In this document: one piece after another, positions 8,046-16,640 of the stretch
Position numbering within the stretch: the first letter of the stretch is position 1
Layout: the number at the start of each line of letters is the position of its first letter
DNA from: Plut-88900 sp963668115
GTDB lineage: Bacteria > Chloroflexota > Dehalococcoidia > Plut-88900
Length of the DNA stretch: 64,000 bases
Assembly: GCA_963668115.1 (NCBI GenBank)
Contig: OY764147.1
Location: 1,612,001-1,676,000 of the forward strand
Reading direction: 5' to 3'
Notes under the pieces: generated by a model
Database searches by the model: none
What the model was told of the DNA's origin: nothing
Seen by the model: only the letters and a program-made list of their open reading frames with translations
Made by a program: the position numbers and the translations under genes

Positions 8046-8900
8046 ATGGGAGTGAGAATTGTAACGGACAGCACATCGGACCTGCCGGCGGAGGTATGCC
8101 GGGAGCTAGACATCACGGTGGTACCGCTGACGGTGATGTTCGGTGAGCAAGGGTATCGGGACGGGGTGGACCTGGGAGCGGACGAGTTCTACAAGAAACT
8201 GATAGAGTCGGACAAGCTTCCGACAACCTCCCAGCCCTCGGTAGGGGCTTTTGCAGAGACCTACAAGGAGGTTGCGAAGGAGACGGACGAGATTCTGTCG
8301 ATCCACATATCGGGGAAGCTGAGCCAGACGTACAACTCGGCGCGGCTGGCGGCCTCGGAGATGGAGGGCGGGTGCAAAGTTGAGGTGATGGACTCACAGC
8401 AGGCCTGCCTGGGGCTGGGGCTGATAGCGGTGGCGGCGGCGCGGGCGGCGCGGGACGGGGCATCGATGGAAGAGACGCGCGCGGTGGTGGAGAAGGCCAT
8501 GACCGGAACCCGCACCCTGGGGTTGCTGGACACCCTGGAGTATTTGGCCAAAGGGGGCAGAATAGGGAGAGTGCAGGCATATCTCGGCAACTCACTGCGT
8601 CCCCTGGCCCTGTTCAAGGTGATACCGATAATCCAGGTCAAGGACGGAGAGGCCCATCCCATGGAGCGGGTACGCACACGGAGCAAGGGGCTCGAACGGG
8701 TCATCGCGGAGGCGAGCAACACGTCGGGACTCAAGATGGCGGGGGTGTCGTACAGCACCAAACCCGAGGAGGCGGAGCGGGTAGCGGAGAAGCTACGGCC
8801 CCTGGTCGGCTCCGAGAACCTGGTGATGTCCCGGTTCGGGCCGGTGCTGGGGACGCATCTCGGGCCCGGGGCGCTGGCGGTGGCATTCACCGCCGGCTGA
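8046..8900 (+). CDS. fakB: DegV family fatty-acid-binding protein
   Basis: 284 aa DegV protein. The N-terminus reads VRIVTDSTSDLP, typical of the family, followed by PTTSQPSVGAF and IHISGKLSQTYNSA, which line the lipid pocket and phosphate site. FakB proteins bind a fatty acid and present it to FakA for phosphorylation, for membrane lipid synthesis. Adjacency to fakA supports this role; acyl specificity is not visible. Confidence 0.9.
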   Translation: MGVRIVTDSTSDLPAEVCRELDITVVPLTVMFGEQGYRDGVDLGADEFYKKLIESDKLPTTSQPSVGAFAETYKEVAKETDEILSIHISGKLSQTYNSARLAASEMEGGCKVEVMDSQQACLGLGLIAVAAARAARDGASMEETRAVVEKAMTGTRTLGLLDTLEYLAKGGRIGRVQAYLGNSLRPLALFKVIPIIQVKDGEAHPMERVRTRSKGLERVIAEASNTSGLKMAGVSYSTKPEEAERVAEKLRPLVGSENLVMSRFGPVLGTHLGPGALAVAFTAG

Positions 8901-8930
8901 AAAGGTCGTTGACGGCGCTATAGCCGGATC

Positions 8931-11366
8931 ATGGAGCCTGGACCGGACACACTGAGGAAAGTGCTGGCGCAGGAGCGCGCGCTCGGCTTCCAAGATAAGG
9001 CGATGATCGGGGGGCTTGACGCGTTCCTGGAGCGGTGGAGGGAGACCAAGCCCGAAGGGTTGACGATTCCTGAGAGCTACAAGGGGCTGGGCGTGCGGGA
9101 GCGGAGGCAATGGATCGAAGGGGCGCTGGCCACGTTGGAGGGGGCACCTGCCGCCATCGATAAGAAGGTGGATGCCAAACCGGTCTCGAAGCCAAGGCAT
9201 TCCAACAAAACTCCCTCAAAGCCCAAGCCCGCGCCCAAGGAAGATTCCCCAGATCTGGACTCCCCGGTAACTGCACTCAAAGGGGTGCAGGAAGCTACGG
9301 CGAAGAGGCTTGCAAAGCTGGGCGTGACGACGGTGAGGGACCTGATATATCTATTTCCAAACCGGCACATGGACTTCCGCGCTATGAACCCGATAGCCGA
9401 ACTGACACCGGGGGAAGACCAGACGACCACGGGTTCCATCTGGGAGGCGTCGGTGGTGAGGCTTGGGCCGCGTAGGCAGGGATCCAAGGTGATCATCGGA
9501 GATGACACGGGGACCATCGAAATCGTCTGGTTCAACAATACCTGGTTGGGGCACTCGTTAAAGCCCAACCAACAGATTGCGGTGGGTGGTCGGGTGAGGG
9601 TATTCCGGGGGCAGAAGGTGTTTGAGAACCCGGAATACGAGGTGCTTTCCGACAAGGCGTCGACGCATACGGGCCGGCTGGTGCCGGTGTATCCACTGAC
9701 AGAAGGGCTGTACCAGAGGATGTTACGCAACCTGATGCGTCGGACGCTGGAGCTGTGCATAGGGAAGGTATCGGAGTTCCTGGACGCGGGTCTAATCCGA
9801 CGCAGGGGGCTAATGCCAATCAAACAGGCTATAGCGCGGGCGCACTACCCGGAAGACGAAGAGGTGAAGGAGAGGGCTCGGGTGAGGCTGGCTTTCAACG
9901 AGCTTCTGCTGATGCAGCTTCGGGTGCTGGCGAGGAAGCGGGAGTGGCAGCTTGGGCAAGAGGCCCGGCCGATAAGAACGGATGAGGAACTGGAGAGGCG
10001 CTTTGTCGAATCACTGCCGTTCCCGTTGACGGGGGCGCAGAGTCGGGGGTTGGGGGAGGTGTTGGGGGACATGGGCGGGTCGAAGCCGATGGCGCGGCTG
10101 CTACAGGGGGATGTCGGGAGCGGGAAGACGGTGGTAGCGACGGGGGCCCTGCTTCAGGCGGTGGCCAGCGGAGCGCAAGGTGCGATCATGGCGCCAACGG
10201 AGATTCTGGCGGAGCAGCACTTCCAGACCATATCAGTGCTCTTAGGAAAAGAGCCCGACTCCCTGTGGGGGAACGAGGTGGTGCATAGTTTCGACTCGGC
10301 GTTGGGGAGGCCGGTGAGGGTGGGGTTGTTGATCGGGGACATCCGGCAGGGTGTCAAGCGGGAGGTACACAGGCAGATTGCAGAAGGGGCGATAGACATA
10401 GTGGTCGGGACTCAGGCTTTGATACAGAAAGAGGTGGAGTTCCGGGACCTGGCGCTGATAGTGGTGGACGAGCAGCATCGGTTCGGGGTGATGCAACGGG
10501 CTGCGCTTCGCCAGAAGGGTGCGAGCCCTCACCTGCTGGTTATGACGGCCACACCGATTCCGCGGACGCTGGCGCTGACGCTGTACGGGGACCTGGATGT
10601 TTCGGTGCTGGACGAGATGCCGCCGGGACGGATCCCGATAGTAACCATGTGGGTGAAACCCGATCAGCGGAAAAAGGCCTACGAATTCGTGAGGGAGCAG
10701 GTACAGATGGGACGGCAGGCGTTCGTGATTTGCCCCTTGGTGGAGGAATCTGAAGCATTGCAGACCCGGGCGGCGACGAAGGAGTATGAGCGGCTGTCGG
10801 ATGATGTGTTCCCGGACCTAAGGCTCGGGCTGCTGCATGGTCGGCTGAACTCGGGGGAGAAGGACGAGGTGATGGATGCGTTCCGACGGGGAGACCTAGA
10901 CATCCTCGTATCGACGGCGGTGGTGGAGGTGGGTATCGACATTCCCAATGCGACGGTGATGATGATAGAAGGGGCGGAAAGGTTCGGGCTATCGCAGCTG
11001 CACCAGTTCAGGGGCCGGGTGGGGAGGGGGCGTGAGAAGAGCTACTGCCTGCTCCTGGCGGACAACCCATCCGAGGAGGCACAGGAAAGGCTGGACCTTA
11101 TGACGAGGACGCGGGATGGGTTCAAGCTGGCGGAAGAAGACCTGAGGCTTCGGGGGCCGGGGGAGTTCTTCGGGACACGGCAGAGCGGTCTGCCGGACCT
11201 GCGGATGGCCCGGCTAACGGACACGAAGTTGCTGACGATGGCGAGGGAAGAGGCAGAGCGGGCGATGGAGTCGGACCCGTACCTGGAACTGCCGGAACAC
11301 CGGGGCCTGGTGGCGGAACTGGAGCGGCTCGGGGGTGGTTGGAGCATTGGGGGGAACGAGGCTTAG
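8931..11366 (+). CDS. recG: ATP-dependent DNA helicase RecG
   Basis: 811 aa superfamily-2 helicase that remodels stalled replication forks and Holliday junctions. After a ~100 aa N-terminal extension come the wedge/OB domain (residues ~105-260), the Walker A segment LLQGDVGSGKTVVA, DEQHRFG (the family's DEQH box), MTATPIPRTLALT, and the C-terminal motifs VSTAVVEVGIDIPNA and QLHQFRGRVGRG. All expected helicase motifs are intact. Confidence 0.96.
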   Translation: MEPGPDTLRKVLAQERALGFQDKAMIGGLDAFLERWRETKPEGLTIPESYKGLGVRERRQWIEGALATLEGAPAAIDKKVDAKPVSKPRHSNKTPSKPKPAPKEDSPDLDSPVTALKGVQEATAKRLAKLGVTTVRDLIYLFPNRHMDFRAMNPIAELTPGEDQTTTGSIWEASVVRLGPRRQGSKVIIGDDTGTIEIVWFNNTWLGHSLKPNQQIAVGGRVRVFRGQKVFENPEYEVLSDKASTHTGRLVPVYPLTEGLYQRMLRNLMRRTLELCIGKVSEFLDAGLIRRRGLMPIKQAIARAHYPEDEEVKERARVRLAFNELLLMQLRVLARKREWQLGQEARPIRTDEELERRFVESLPFPLTGAQSRGLGEVLGDMGGSKPMARLLQGDVGSGKTVVATGALLQAVASGAQGAIMAPTEILAEQHFQTISVLLGKEPDSLWGNEVVHSFDSALGRPVRVGLLIGDIRQGVKREVHRQIAEGAIDIVVGTQALIQKEVEFRDLALIVVDEQHRFGVMQRAALRQKGASPHLLVMTATPIPRTLALTLYGDLDVSVLDEMPPGRIPIVTMWVKPDQRKKAYEFVREQVQMGRQAFVICPLVEESEALQTRAATKEYERLSDDVFPDLRLGLLHGRLNSGEKDEVMDAFRRGDLDILVSTAVVEVGIDIPNATVMMIEGAERFGLSQLHQFRGRVGRGREKSYCLLLADNPSEEAQERLDLMTRTRDGFKLAEEDLRLRGPGEFFGTRQSGLPDLRMARLTDTKLLTMAREEAERAMESDPYLELPEHRGLVAELERLGGGWSIGGNEA

Positions 11367-11374
11367 GTTATAAT
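11347..11374 (+). promoter_or_regulatory. Possible sigma-70-type promoter for argS
   Basis: TTGGGG at 11347 and TATAAT at 11369 are separated by 16 nt. They straddle the recG stop and lie about 30 nt before the argS start. The -10 box is perfect and the -35 box is partial. Confidence 0.4.
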
Positions 11375-11404
11375 CTGCGTTTTCCAAGAGCAGAGGCGAA
11401 GCTA

Positions 11405-13066
11405 ATGGCTATCAGAGACGACATCGACGCGCTTATCAGGAAGTCCTTCCAAGAGGCCCAGGAGCAAGGGGAGCTACCACAAATCAGCCTGCCCGACGTG
11501 GTAGTGGAGAGGCCACAGAAGGCCGAGCACGGCGACTATGCGGTGACCGCGCCGTTGAAGCTGGCCCGAAGCGCCAGCATGAGCCCGATGGCCATTGCGC
11601 AGAGGCTGCTGGACCATCTGGATACCTCGGAGGAGATAGAGAGCGTTACGCTGGCGAAGCCGGGGTTCATCAACTTCAGGCTGAAGGCGGAATGGGTGAA
11701 GGCGCAGGTGGATGCGATTATCGAGGCCGGGGGGTCTTACGGGAGCGTGGACGCGGGGGGAGGGAAGCGGGTGCAGGTGGAATACGTGAGCGTCAATCCG
11801 ACGGGGCCATTGCACGTGGGGCATGGGCGGGGGGCGGTGCTCGGGAGCGGGCTGGCGCGGATGCTGGAGGCGGCGGGGTGGTCGGTGGAGCAGGAGTACT
11901 ACATCAATGATGCCGGGAACCAGATGTCGCTGTTCTACCGGTCGCTGTACGCGCGGTATATGCAGGAGCTTGGGCGAGAGGGGGAGATGCCGTCGGGGGG
12001 GTATGTTGGGGAGTACGTGGTGGACGCGGCGAAGGAGATCATCGGAGAGGAGGGGGAGAGGTTCCGGGCAATGGCGGAGGAGGACGCGGTGCGGGAGATC
12101 GGGGAGATCGGGCTTCGGAAGATGCTGGACCTGATCGGGGGAGACCTGGAGGAGATGGGGGTGCACCACGACGTGTGGTTCAGCGAGCAGAGCCTCTTTA
12201 TGTCGGGGAGGTACGAGGAGACGATGGGGAAGCTGGAGTCGGAGGGGCACACACGGGAGAGGGACGGGGCGACGTGGTTCGTGTCGACGGCTCTGGGGGA
12301 GGACAAGGACAACGTGCTGGTCAGGGGAAGCGGCGTGCCGACGTACTTCGCATCGGACATCGCTTACCATTATGACAAGTTCGTGACACGGGGATTCGAC
12401 CGGGTTATCAACGTGTGGGGAGCTGACCACCAGGGGCATATTTCGAGGATGAAGGCGGCGGTGGGGGCGCTGGGCGTCGATCCTTCGAGGCTGGACATAC
12501 TGGTGTCGCAGATGGTGACGTTGAAGAGGGGCGGGCAGGTGGACAAGGTGTCAAAGCGGGGTGGGAAGATAGTGACGCTGAAGGAAGTGGTGGATGAGGT
12601 CGGGGCGGACCCGTGCAGGTTCTTCTTCCTGGCGCGGTCGGCGGACAGCCAGATGGAGTTCGACCTGGAGCTGGCGAAGAGCCAGTCGTTGGAGAACCCG
12701 GCGTACTACCTGCAATACGCCCATGCGCGGATGTGCAGCATCCTGCGGAATGCCCGGGAGAAGGGGTTGGACTTCTCGGACGGGGATGTGTCGCTGCTGG
12801 GTGAGGAGTCGGAGATGCAGCTAATCAGGCAGATGTTGAGGCTGCCGGAGACGGTGGAGCTAATCGCGAAGACGCTGGAGCCGCAGCACCTACCACACTA
12901 CTCGCAGGACCTGGCGTCGGTGTTCCACAGCTTCTATGAGAAGTGCCGGGTGCTGGGGGAGGATGCGGAGCTTTCGAAGGCCCGATTGAAGCTGGTGTAC
13001 GCGGCCCGGATTGCGCTGGCGCGGTGTTTGGGGTTGATGGGGATGTCGGCGCCGGAGGAGATGTAG
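11405..13066 (+). CDS. argS: Arginine-tRNA ligase
   Basis: 553 aa class I aminoacyl-tRNA synthetase. The ATG at 11405 (MAIRDDIDALIRK) is preferred over an upstream in-frame start at 11339 because the extra 22 residues lie inside the recG end and do not look like protein. The HIGH motif appears as GPLHVGHGRGAV, and KVSKRGGKIVTL stands in the KMSK region. The C-terminal DALR anticodon-binding domain ends with RLKLVYAARIALARCLGLMG. A perfect 7-bp palindrome follows the gene. Confidence 0.95.
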   Translation: MAIRDDIDALIRKSFQEAQEQGELPQISLPDVVVERPQKAEHGDYAVTAPLKLARSASMSPMAIAQRLLDHLDTSEEIESVTLAKPGFINFRLKAEWVKAQVDAIIEAGGSYGSVDAGGGKRVQVEYVSVNPTGPLHVGHGRGAVLGSGLARMLEAAGWSVEQEYYINDAGNQMSLFYRSLYARYMQELGREGEMPSGGYVGEYVVDAAKEIIGEEGERFRAMAEEDAVREIGEIGLRKMLDLIGGDLEEMGVHHDVWFSEQSLFMSGRYEETMGKLESEGHTRERDGATWFVSTALGEDKDNVLVRGSGVPTYFASDIAYHYDKFVTRGFDRVINVWGADHQGHISRMKAAVGALGVDPSRLDILVSQMVTLKRGGQVDKVSKRGGKIVTLKEVVDEVGADPCRFFFLARSADSQMEFDLELAKSQSLENPAYYLQYAHARMCSILRNAREKGLDFSDGDVSLLGEESEMQLIRQMLRLPETVELIAKTLEPQHLPHYSQDLASVFHSFYEKCRVLGEDAELSKARLKLVYAARIALARCLGLMGMSAPEEM

Positions 13067-13096
13067 GGGCGGGGTAGGACCCAGCACCGCCGGGGA

Positions 13097-13117
13097 GGGC
13101 AGGCACAAGACCTGCCC
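13097..13117. repeat. Short palindrome downstream of argS
   Basis: GGGCAGG and CCTGCCC form a perfect 7-bp inverted repeat around a 7-nt spacer, 30 nt after the argS stop. It could fold in the transcript and aid termination, but no T-run follows it. Confidence 0.55.
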
Positions 13118-13178
13118 CTACGGGGAAATAGGGAGATATAATCCCGGTTATTCGGTTTTTGGGCGCGGGTTGTCGGGG

Positions 13179-14354
13179 TCAGGGCGGGGGGCGGCCGCGG
13201 GCGATGCGGGGCGGGGGGTGCGGATTGGGGTCGGGCCAATCGGGGGGCAGGTCGGTTGGGTCTACGGGGGAGGGGGCGGGGTGAGTTGCGAGGTGGGAGG
13301 TGATCGTTTCGGAGGGATGGATTCCTGCCTCCGCAGCAATGACGGAGGGAGGGGCGGGAATGACGGTTGTTAAGTTGAGCGGGTCTTCGTCATAGAGTGG
13401 TAGGTAGGCGGGACGCGGGCCTCCCCCCGCTCGCACTTCGACAGGCTCAGCACGAGCGGCCCCACCGCCAGGGTCGGGATCATCTTCCGGGTCTTCGTCA
13501 TGATCGGGATCATAGTCGTCATCGTCGTCGGGGTCGTTGTCGTCTTCATCTTCGTCATCATCGTCGTCTTGCAGGTTATTGAGGAAGTAGGGGGTGCGGT
13601 AGGGATCATCGTCGGGGTCGCCGTAGTAGCTGGACTCGGCCTTATCCAAGGCATCCATCATGGTGGAGTCCTCTTCATCGATGAGGCCGTCCCGGCGTCG
13701 TTCATCTATGGATACCAGGTTTCTCCAGGGCCACCATTTGTCGCCGGGCTTGGCGGTGCGCACCGGGAGGAGGTCATAGTAGGAGGTCTTGCCATCATCC
13801 ACCTCCTTGTGGAAGTGCTTCTTGATGAGGGAGTCGACTTCCTGTTCGTCGGTGAGATCTTTGGGGGCCTTGGCTTGTGCGGACTGGGCCTGGATGAGGA
13901 GCCGCATGTACCGGGAGATGTAGGTGTGGTTCAGGGGGCGCCTGCTCAAGAGGCGGTTGATCATGGAACGTAGGAGAATGATCTCCTGCTCGAAGCCCCG
14001 GCCCTCGGGGGCCAGACGCGGCAACGAGTCTTCGGCTTGGCCGGCTTTACCGGACCCGTCGCGGTTTTGCGGGTACGGTCTTCCGCGTCGACTGCGCTCC
14101 CGGCGTGCAGGAACGGGGGTGCGGGTCTTCTTCTGCGGTAGGTTGCCGCAGGCATCCGGGGCCGTGAGGATTGCGCCACCGAACGGCGCCGGGCCTCGGG
14201 CGGTCTTCCGCGGCTTAGCGCCGCGGGCATCCGGGGACAGGTGGGGCCCCGGGAAAGGGGAAGAGGAGGGACCAACCGCCTCTTGGGCAGGCGCCCCGTG
14301 GGAGGGGCGATGGTTTATTGACAGGTGATTGTTGTGGATTTTGGGTGTAGACAT
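13179..14354 (-). CDS. Hypothetical highly acidic protein
   Basis: 391 aa frame of unknown function. The first ~110 residues are basic and Pro/Arg-rich. A helical core follows (EQEIILLRSMINRLL, then a segment ending QAQSAQAKA), reminiscent of small Chloroflexota-wide proteins of unknown role. Residues ~255-300 are a long run of Asp/Glu, and a Pro-rich tail completes it. The tail is partly made of interspersed repeats: the 13435 and 13312 elements are translated in frame (as AARAEPVEVRAG and SVIAAEAGIHPS). The natural C-terminus may therefore have been lost or extended. Only the central part is likely to be conserved coding sequence. Confidence 0.5.
   Translation of the reverse strand: MSTPKIHNNHLSINHRPSHGAPAQEAVGPSSSPFPGPHLSPDARGAKPRKTARGPAPFGGAILTAPDACGNLPQKKTRTPVPARRERSRRGRPYPQNRDGSGKAGQAEDSLPRLAPEGRGFEQEIILLRSMINRLLSRRPLNHTYISRYMRLLIQAQSAQAKAPKDLTDEQEVDSLIKKHFHKEVDDGKTSYYDLLPVRTAKPGDKWWPWRNLVSIDERRRDGLIDEEDSTMMDALDKAESSYYGDPDDDPYRTPYFLNNLQDDDDDEDEDDNDPDDDDDYDPDHDEDPEDDPDPGGGAARAEPVEVRAGGGPRPAYLPLYDEDPLNLTTVIPAPPSVIAAEAGIHPSETITSHLATHPAPSPVDPTDLPPDWPDPNPHPPPRIARGRPPP
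13312..13346. repeat. REP-like element (GGATGGATTCC family, diverged)
   Basis: Reads ggagggatggattcctgcct and continues into cgcagcaatgacgga. It matches the start and end of the repeats at 14470, 15951 and 31407 but with a different palindromic centre. It lies within the tail of the acidic ORF. Confidence 0.55.
13435..13464. repeat. REP-like element (TTCGACAGGCTCAG family)
   Basis: Contains cttcgacaggctcagcacga followed by gcggcccc. The same unit recurs at 43299 and, slightly changed, at 14570. This is a short interspersed palindromic unit inside the acidic ORF. Confidence 0.7.
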
Positions 14355-14469
14355 GGAGTCTAAACGTTAGTGTAGAATGTAAATCAGAGAAGTCAATAGG
14401 TAAAAAGCGCAGTTTTGGGGGAATTTTTTGGGGGTGGGGGTGATGGGGGCCGCCCTGCCTCACCCCGCG

Positions 14470-14520
14470 GGATGGATTCCCGACTTCTCGGGAATGATCC
14501 GCCATAGGCGGACAGGCTCC
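14470..14520. repeat. REP-like element (TTCCCGA...TCGGGAA hairpin)
   Basis: ggatggattcccgacttctc leads into gggaatgatccgccataggcggacaggc. There are two consecutive hairpins: TTCCCGA/TCGGGAA, and a second arm pair around the CCGCC/GGCGG segment. It is nearly identical to 15951-16001. Confidence 0.75.
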
Positions 14521-14569
14521 CCTCGGGGGTGGGGAGGGGGGTGGGCCACCCCTCATTCCGTTCTAGCGA

Positions 14570-14594
14570 CCCTTCGACAAGCTCAGGGTGAGTA
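14570..14594. repeat. REP-like element (TTCGACAAGCTCAG variant)
   Basis: cccttcgacaagctcagggt is the same family as the units at 13435 and 43299, with a changed second half. Confidence 0.65.
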
Positions 14595-14767
14595 CTTCCG
14601 CTGGTATGATTTGACAGTTGATATAATATGGCAGAGGAATTCGGCGCGTCTTGCCGACGTACTCTGCCGTTTGGAACGTCGGCGTCCCAGGGCGTCCCAA
14701 CCCATCCCAGGCCGTTGTCGGTAACCGATTGACGGTCAGCGGTACGGATTGCAGAGAGGTGGCTACC

Positions 14768-15553
14768 GTGCTCGTGTTCATTGATGAGAGCGGCCACCCG
14801 CATCCAAAAGACTCTACCATGCGCCCGGTCCTGGCTGCCGTCTGTTTTCCGGAGCGGGAATCACGGAGTATAGGCCGACAGCTGTTCGGTATCAAGCGTT
14901 CTTTGCTTGGAGACGAACGAGCGGGAAAGGAGTTGAAAGCTAACCAAGTACTGAACAGGCGTACCTTCAACCGAAGGTCGGAACTGCGAGAGCTGCTGGA
15001 GGAGGTTTTTGAGCAAATCCAGAACCTCGACATCACGATCTTTGCGGTGGTTATGGAAAAGCCGGAGCAAGTAATCCCGAGAAATACTGTCTATTTGCCG
15101 CGGCAATACCGCTACATTCTACAGCGTGTCAACGCCTTGCTGACAGGAGAGCAGTCCATGGCGTTTGTGCTGGTGGACGGCGACGGGAGCCAGTATGGTG
15201 AGTTATCCGCGAAGCTCGAGAGGTTCCTCAACAGGTCCTATGAAGGGCGCGCCATGACCAATGTCGTAGATACACCCTACTTCGTCGATTCCAGGTACAC
15301 GATGGGGATCCAGATCGCTGACTTGGTTGCGGGGGTGATCAGGCAGTACCAGGAAGCTGAACTGTTCCGTGATCCCAGTACATCGGACCTTTACCTCAGG
15401 GCTATCGCTCGATACTACAGGATCATAAAGAGCAAGACCAAGGACTTCACCACTGATGAAGGATATCCGTTGCAAGGGATATACTTCATGACCGAGCGCC
15501 TTCACTACTTCGACGATCCTGAAGACGAGGTGGCTGGCGGAGAGCAGCCTTAA
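14768..15553 (+). CDS. DUF3800 domain protein
   Basis: 261 aa from the GTG at 14768, chosen because DUF3800 proteins begin directly with a strand of the form (M)xVFIDESG and because GAGAGG lies about 9 nt upstream. It shows VFIDESGHPHP at the N-terminus, VDGDGSQYG in the middle, and DSRYTMGIQIADLVAGVIRQ near the C-terminus, the acidic residues of a fold related to RNase H-like nucleases. Members are often found in mobile or defence regions. No function is assigned for this one. It lies between repeat clusters. Confidence 0.8.
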   Translation: MLVFIDESGHPHPKDSTMRPVLAAVCFPERESRSIGRQLFGIKRSLLGDERAGKELKANQVLNRRTFNRRSELRELLEEVFEQIQNLDITIFAVVMEKPEQVIPRNTVYLPRQYRYILQRVNALLTGEQSMAFVLVDGDGSQYGELSAKLERFLNRSYEGRAMTNVVDTPYFVDSRYTMGIQIADLVAGVIRQYQEAELFRDPSTSDLYLRAIARYYRIIKSKTKDFTTDEGYPLQGIYFMTERLHYFDDPEDEVAGGEQP

Positions 15554-15706
15554 AGCCAAAGTGCCAAGTATGTGACGCTTCCTGAGCATCACTGCCTGGC
15601 ACTTGGGTCAGTGTAATTCTTCTCTTCCTTCTTGTCAACAGAACCACACGCCGCTTGACATGCCCGCCGACGGGTTCGACGGCGGCTCCGGCCCGTTCGG
15701 GACCTC

Positions 15707-15784
15707 ATGCTCGTGTTCATCAATAAGATCGGCCACCCATACCCCGACGACAGGCAACGGATGTTCAGGATGGACGCGAACTAG
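15707..15784 (+). pseudogene. Remnant of a second DUF3800 gene (5' end only)
   Basis: ATG followed by LVFINKIGHPYPDD and a TAG after 25 codons. The opening matches the start of the intact gene 0.9 kb upstream (LVFIDESGHPHPKD) at both protein and DNA level (ctcgtgttcat shared exactly), with the acidic Asp-Glu-Ser replaced. The rest of the gene is gone, pointing to an old duplication followed by decay. Confidence 0.6.
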
Positions 15785-15840
15785 GGTTGTGAAAGCTTGG
15801 GATGCAAACCCGATTCGCGAATCGTCCCTGCACCGCCGTG

Positions 15841-15890
15841 GGATAGATTCCCCCCGACTACTCGAAGGCAGGCCCCATTCGGGAATGACG
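15841..15890. repeat. REP-like element, diverged copy
   Basis: ggatagattccccccgacta continues to ctcgaaggcaggccccattcgggaatgacg. It has the ends of the TTCCCGA...TCGGGAA family with an expanded centre. Confidence 0.55.
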
Positions 15891-15950
15891 GGTGGGAGGG
15901 GTTAAAAGGGGGAATGGTTTGGAGAGATGTGGGCCGCCCCACTCCGCCGG

Positions 15951-16001
15951 GGATGGATTCCCGACTACTCGGGAATGATCCGCCGTGGGCGGACAGGCTG
16001 G
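15951..16001. repeat. REP-like element (TTCCCGA...TCGGGAA hairpin)
   Basis: ggatggattcccgactactc then gggaatgatccgccgtgggcggacaggctg. Perfect 7-bp hairpin followed by a second CCGCC-type hairpin. Near copy of 14470-14520. Confidence 0.75.
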
Positions 16002-16032
16002 CCTGGGGGGTGGGGGGGGTTCTTTGGGCTTT

Positions 16033-16536
16033 CTATTTCAGGGCGGCTTTGTATCTGGGAACCATGGTGGTGTAGAGTTGGCTGGCGGTTTTCAGGTGGT
16101 CGATGAGGTGTTTTTTGAGGGGCCGGACTGTTGCGGGGACGCCGGCTACGAAGGAGTAGGGCGGGACTCGGGCGCCTTCCTTGACTACGGCGCCGGCGGC
16201 GACGAGGCAGAACTCGCCGATTTCGGAGTCGGCGAGGAGGGTGGCGTTGATGCCGATGAGGGAGTGGTGGCCGATCTTGCGGGCTTCGATCATAGCGCCG
16301 TGGCCGATGGTGACGTCCTCTTCGATGTCGACGCCGCCGGTGTGGATTACGGCGTTGTCCTGGACGTTGGAGCGGCTGCCGATGCGGGTGATACCGTGGT
16401 CGGCGCGGATGACTGCGCCGGGGAGGACGATGCAGTCCTCGCCGATTTCGATGTCACCGATGAGGACGGCGAATTCGTCGACGTAGGCGGAGGGGTGGAT
16501 GCGGGGGGACTTGCCTTCGAAGGAGCGGATGGGCAT
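16033..16536 (-). CDS. Gamma-class carbonic anhydrase-like hexapeptide protein
   Basis: 167 aa from the ATG at 16536 (MPIRSFEGKSPRIHPSAYVDE), preferred over an upstream start 15 codons earlier because homologues begin here. The body is a left-handed beta-helix of hexapeptide repeats. Metal-binding His candidates are in NVQDNAVIHTG and VTIGHGAMIE. Family members include gamma carbonic anhydrases and the PaaY/YrdA group, so true carbonic anhydrase activity is uncertain. A second paralogue is at 46995. Confidence 0.85.
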   Translation of the reverse strand: MPIRSFEGKSPRIHPSAYVDEFAVLIGDIEIGEDCIVLPGAVIRADHGITRIGSRSNVQDNAVIHTGGVDIEEDVTIGHGAMIEARKIGHHSLIGINATLLADSEIGEFCLVAAGAVVKEGARVPPYSFVAGVPATVRPLKKHLIDHLKTASQLYTTMVPRYKAALK

Positions 16537-16640
16537 GGTGTCGGCCTCCAAAAGAGGGTGGAGTCGGGCTATTGTGTGCAATTTATCACAGGGGTGCTAA
16601 ACTGCAACCGCTTTCGAAACTCGACTATATGAAGGGAATT

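Larger units (their letters stand above)
14355..14767. other. Gene-poor stretch with two repeats and a possible promoter
   Basis: Between the divergent acidic ORF and the DUF3800 gene I see two interspersed repeats (14470 and 14570) and a TATAAT at 14622 with TTGACA only 5 nt upstream at 14611, too close to be its -35 box. A frame open from 14651 joins the DUF3800 gene but lacks protein-like character before the GTG at 14768. Confidence 0.5.
15554..16032. other. Gene-free accessory stretch
   Basis: No intact gene. It holds a relic of a second DUF3800 gene start (15707-15784) and two copies of the TTCCCGA...TCGGGAA repeat family (15841 and 15951). The segment just downstream of the DUF3800 stop has no visible coding potential. 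Confidence 0.6.

Noticed and set aside
14611..14627. TTGACA and TATAAT upstream of DUF3800 as one promoter
   Set aside because: The two boxes are only 5 nt apart, so they cannot be the -35/-10 pair. The TATAAT alone may still act.
14470..16001. Repeats at 14.5-16 kb as a CRISPR array
   Set aside because: Units are irregularly spaced, belong to different families, have no uniform spacers and there are no cas genes.
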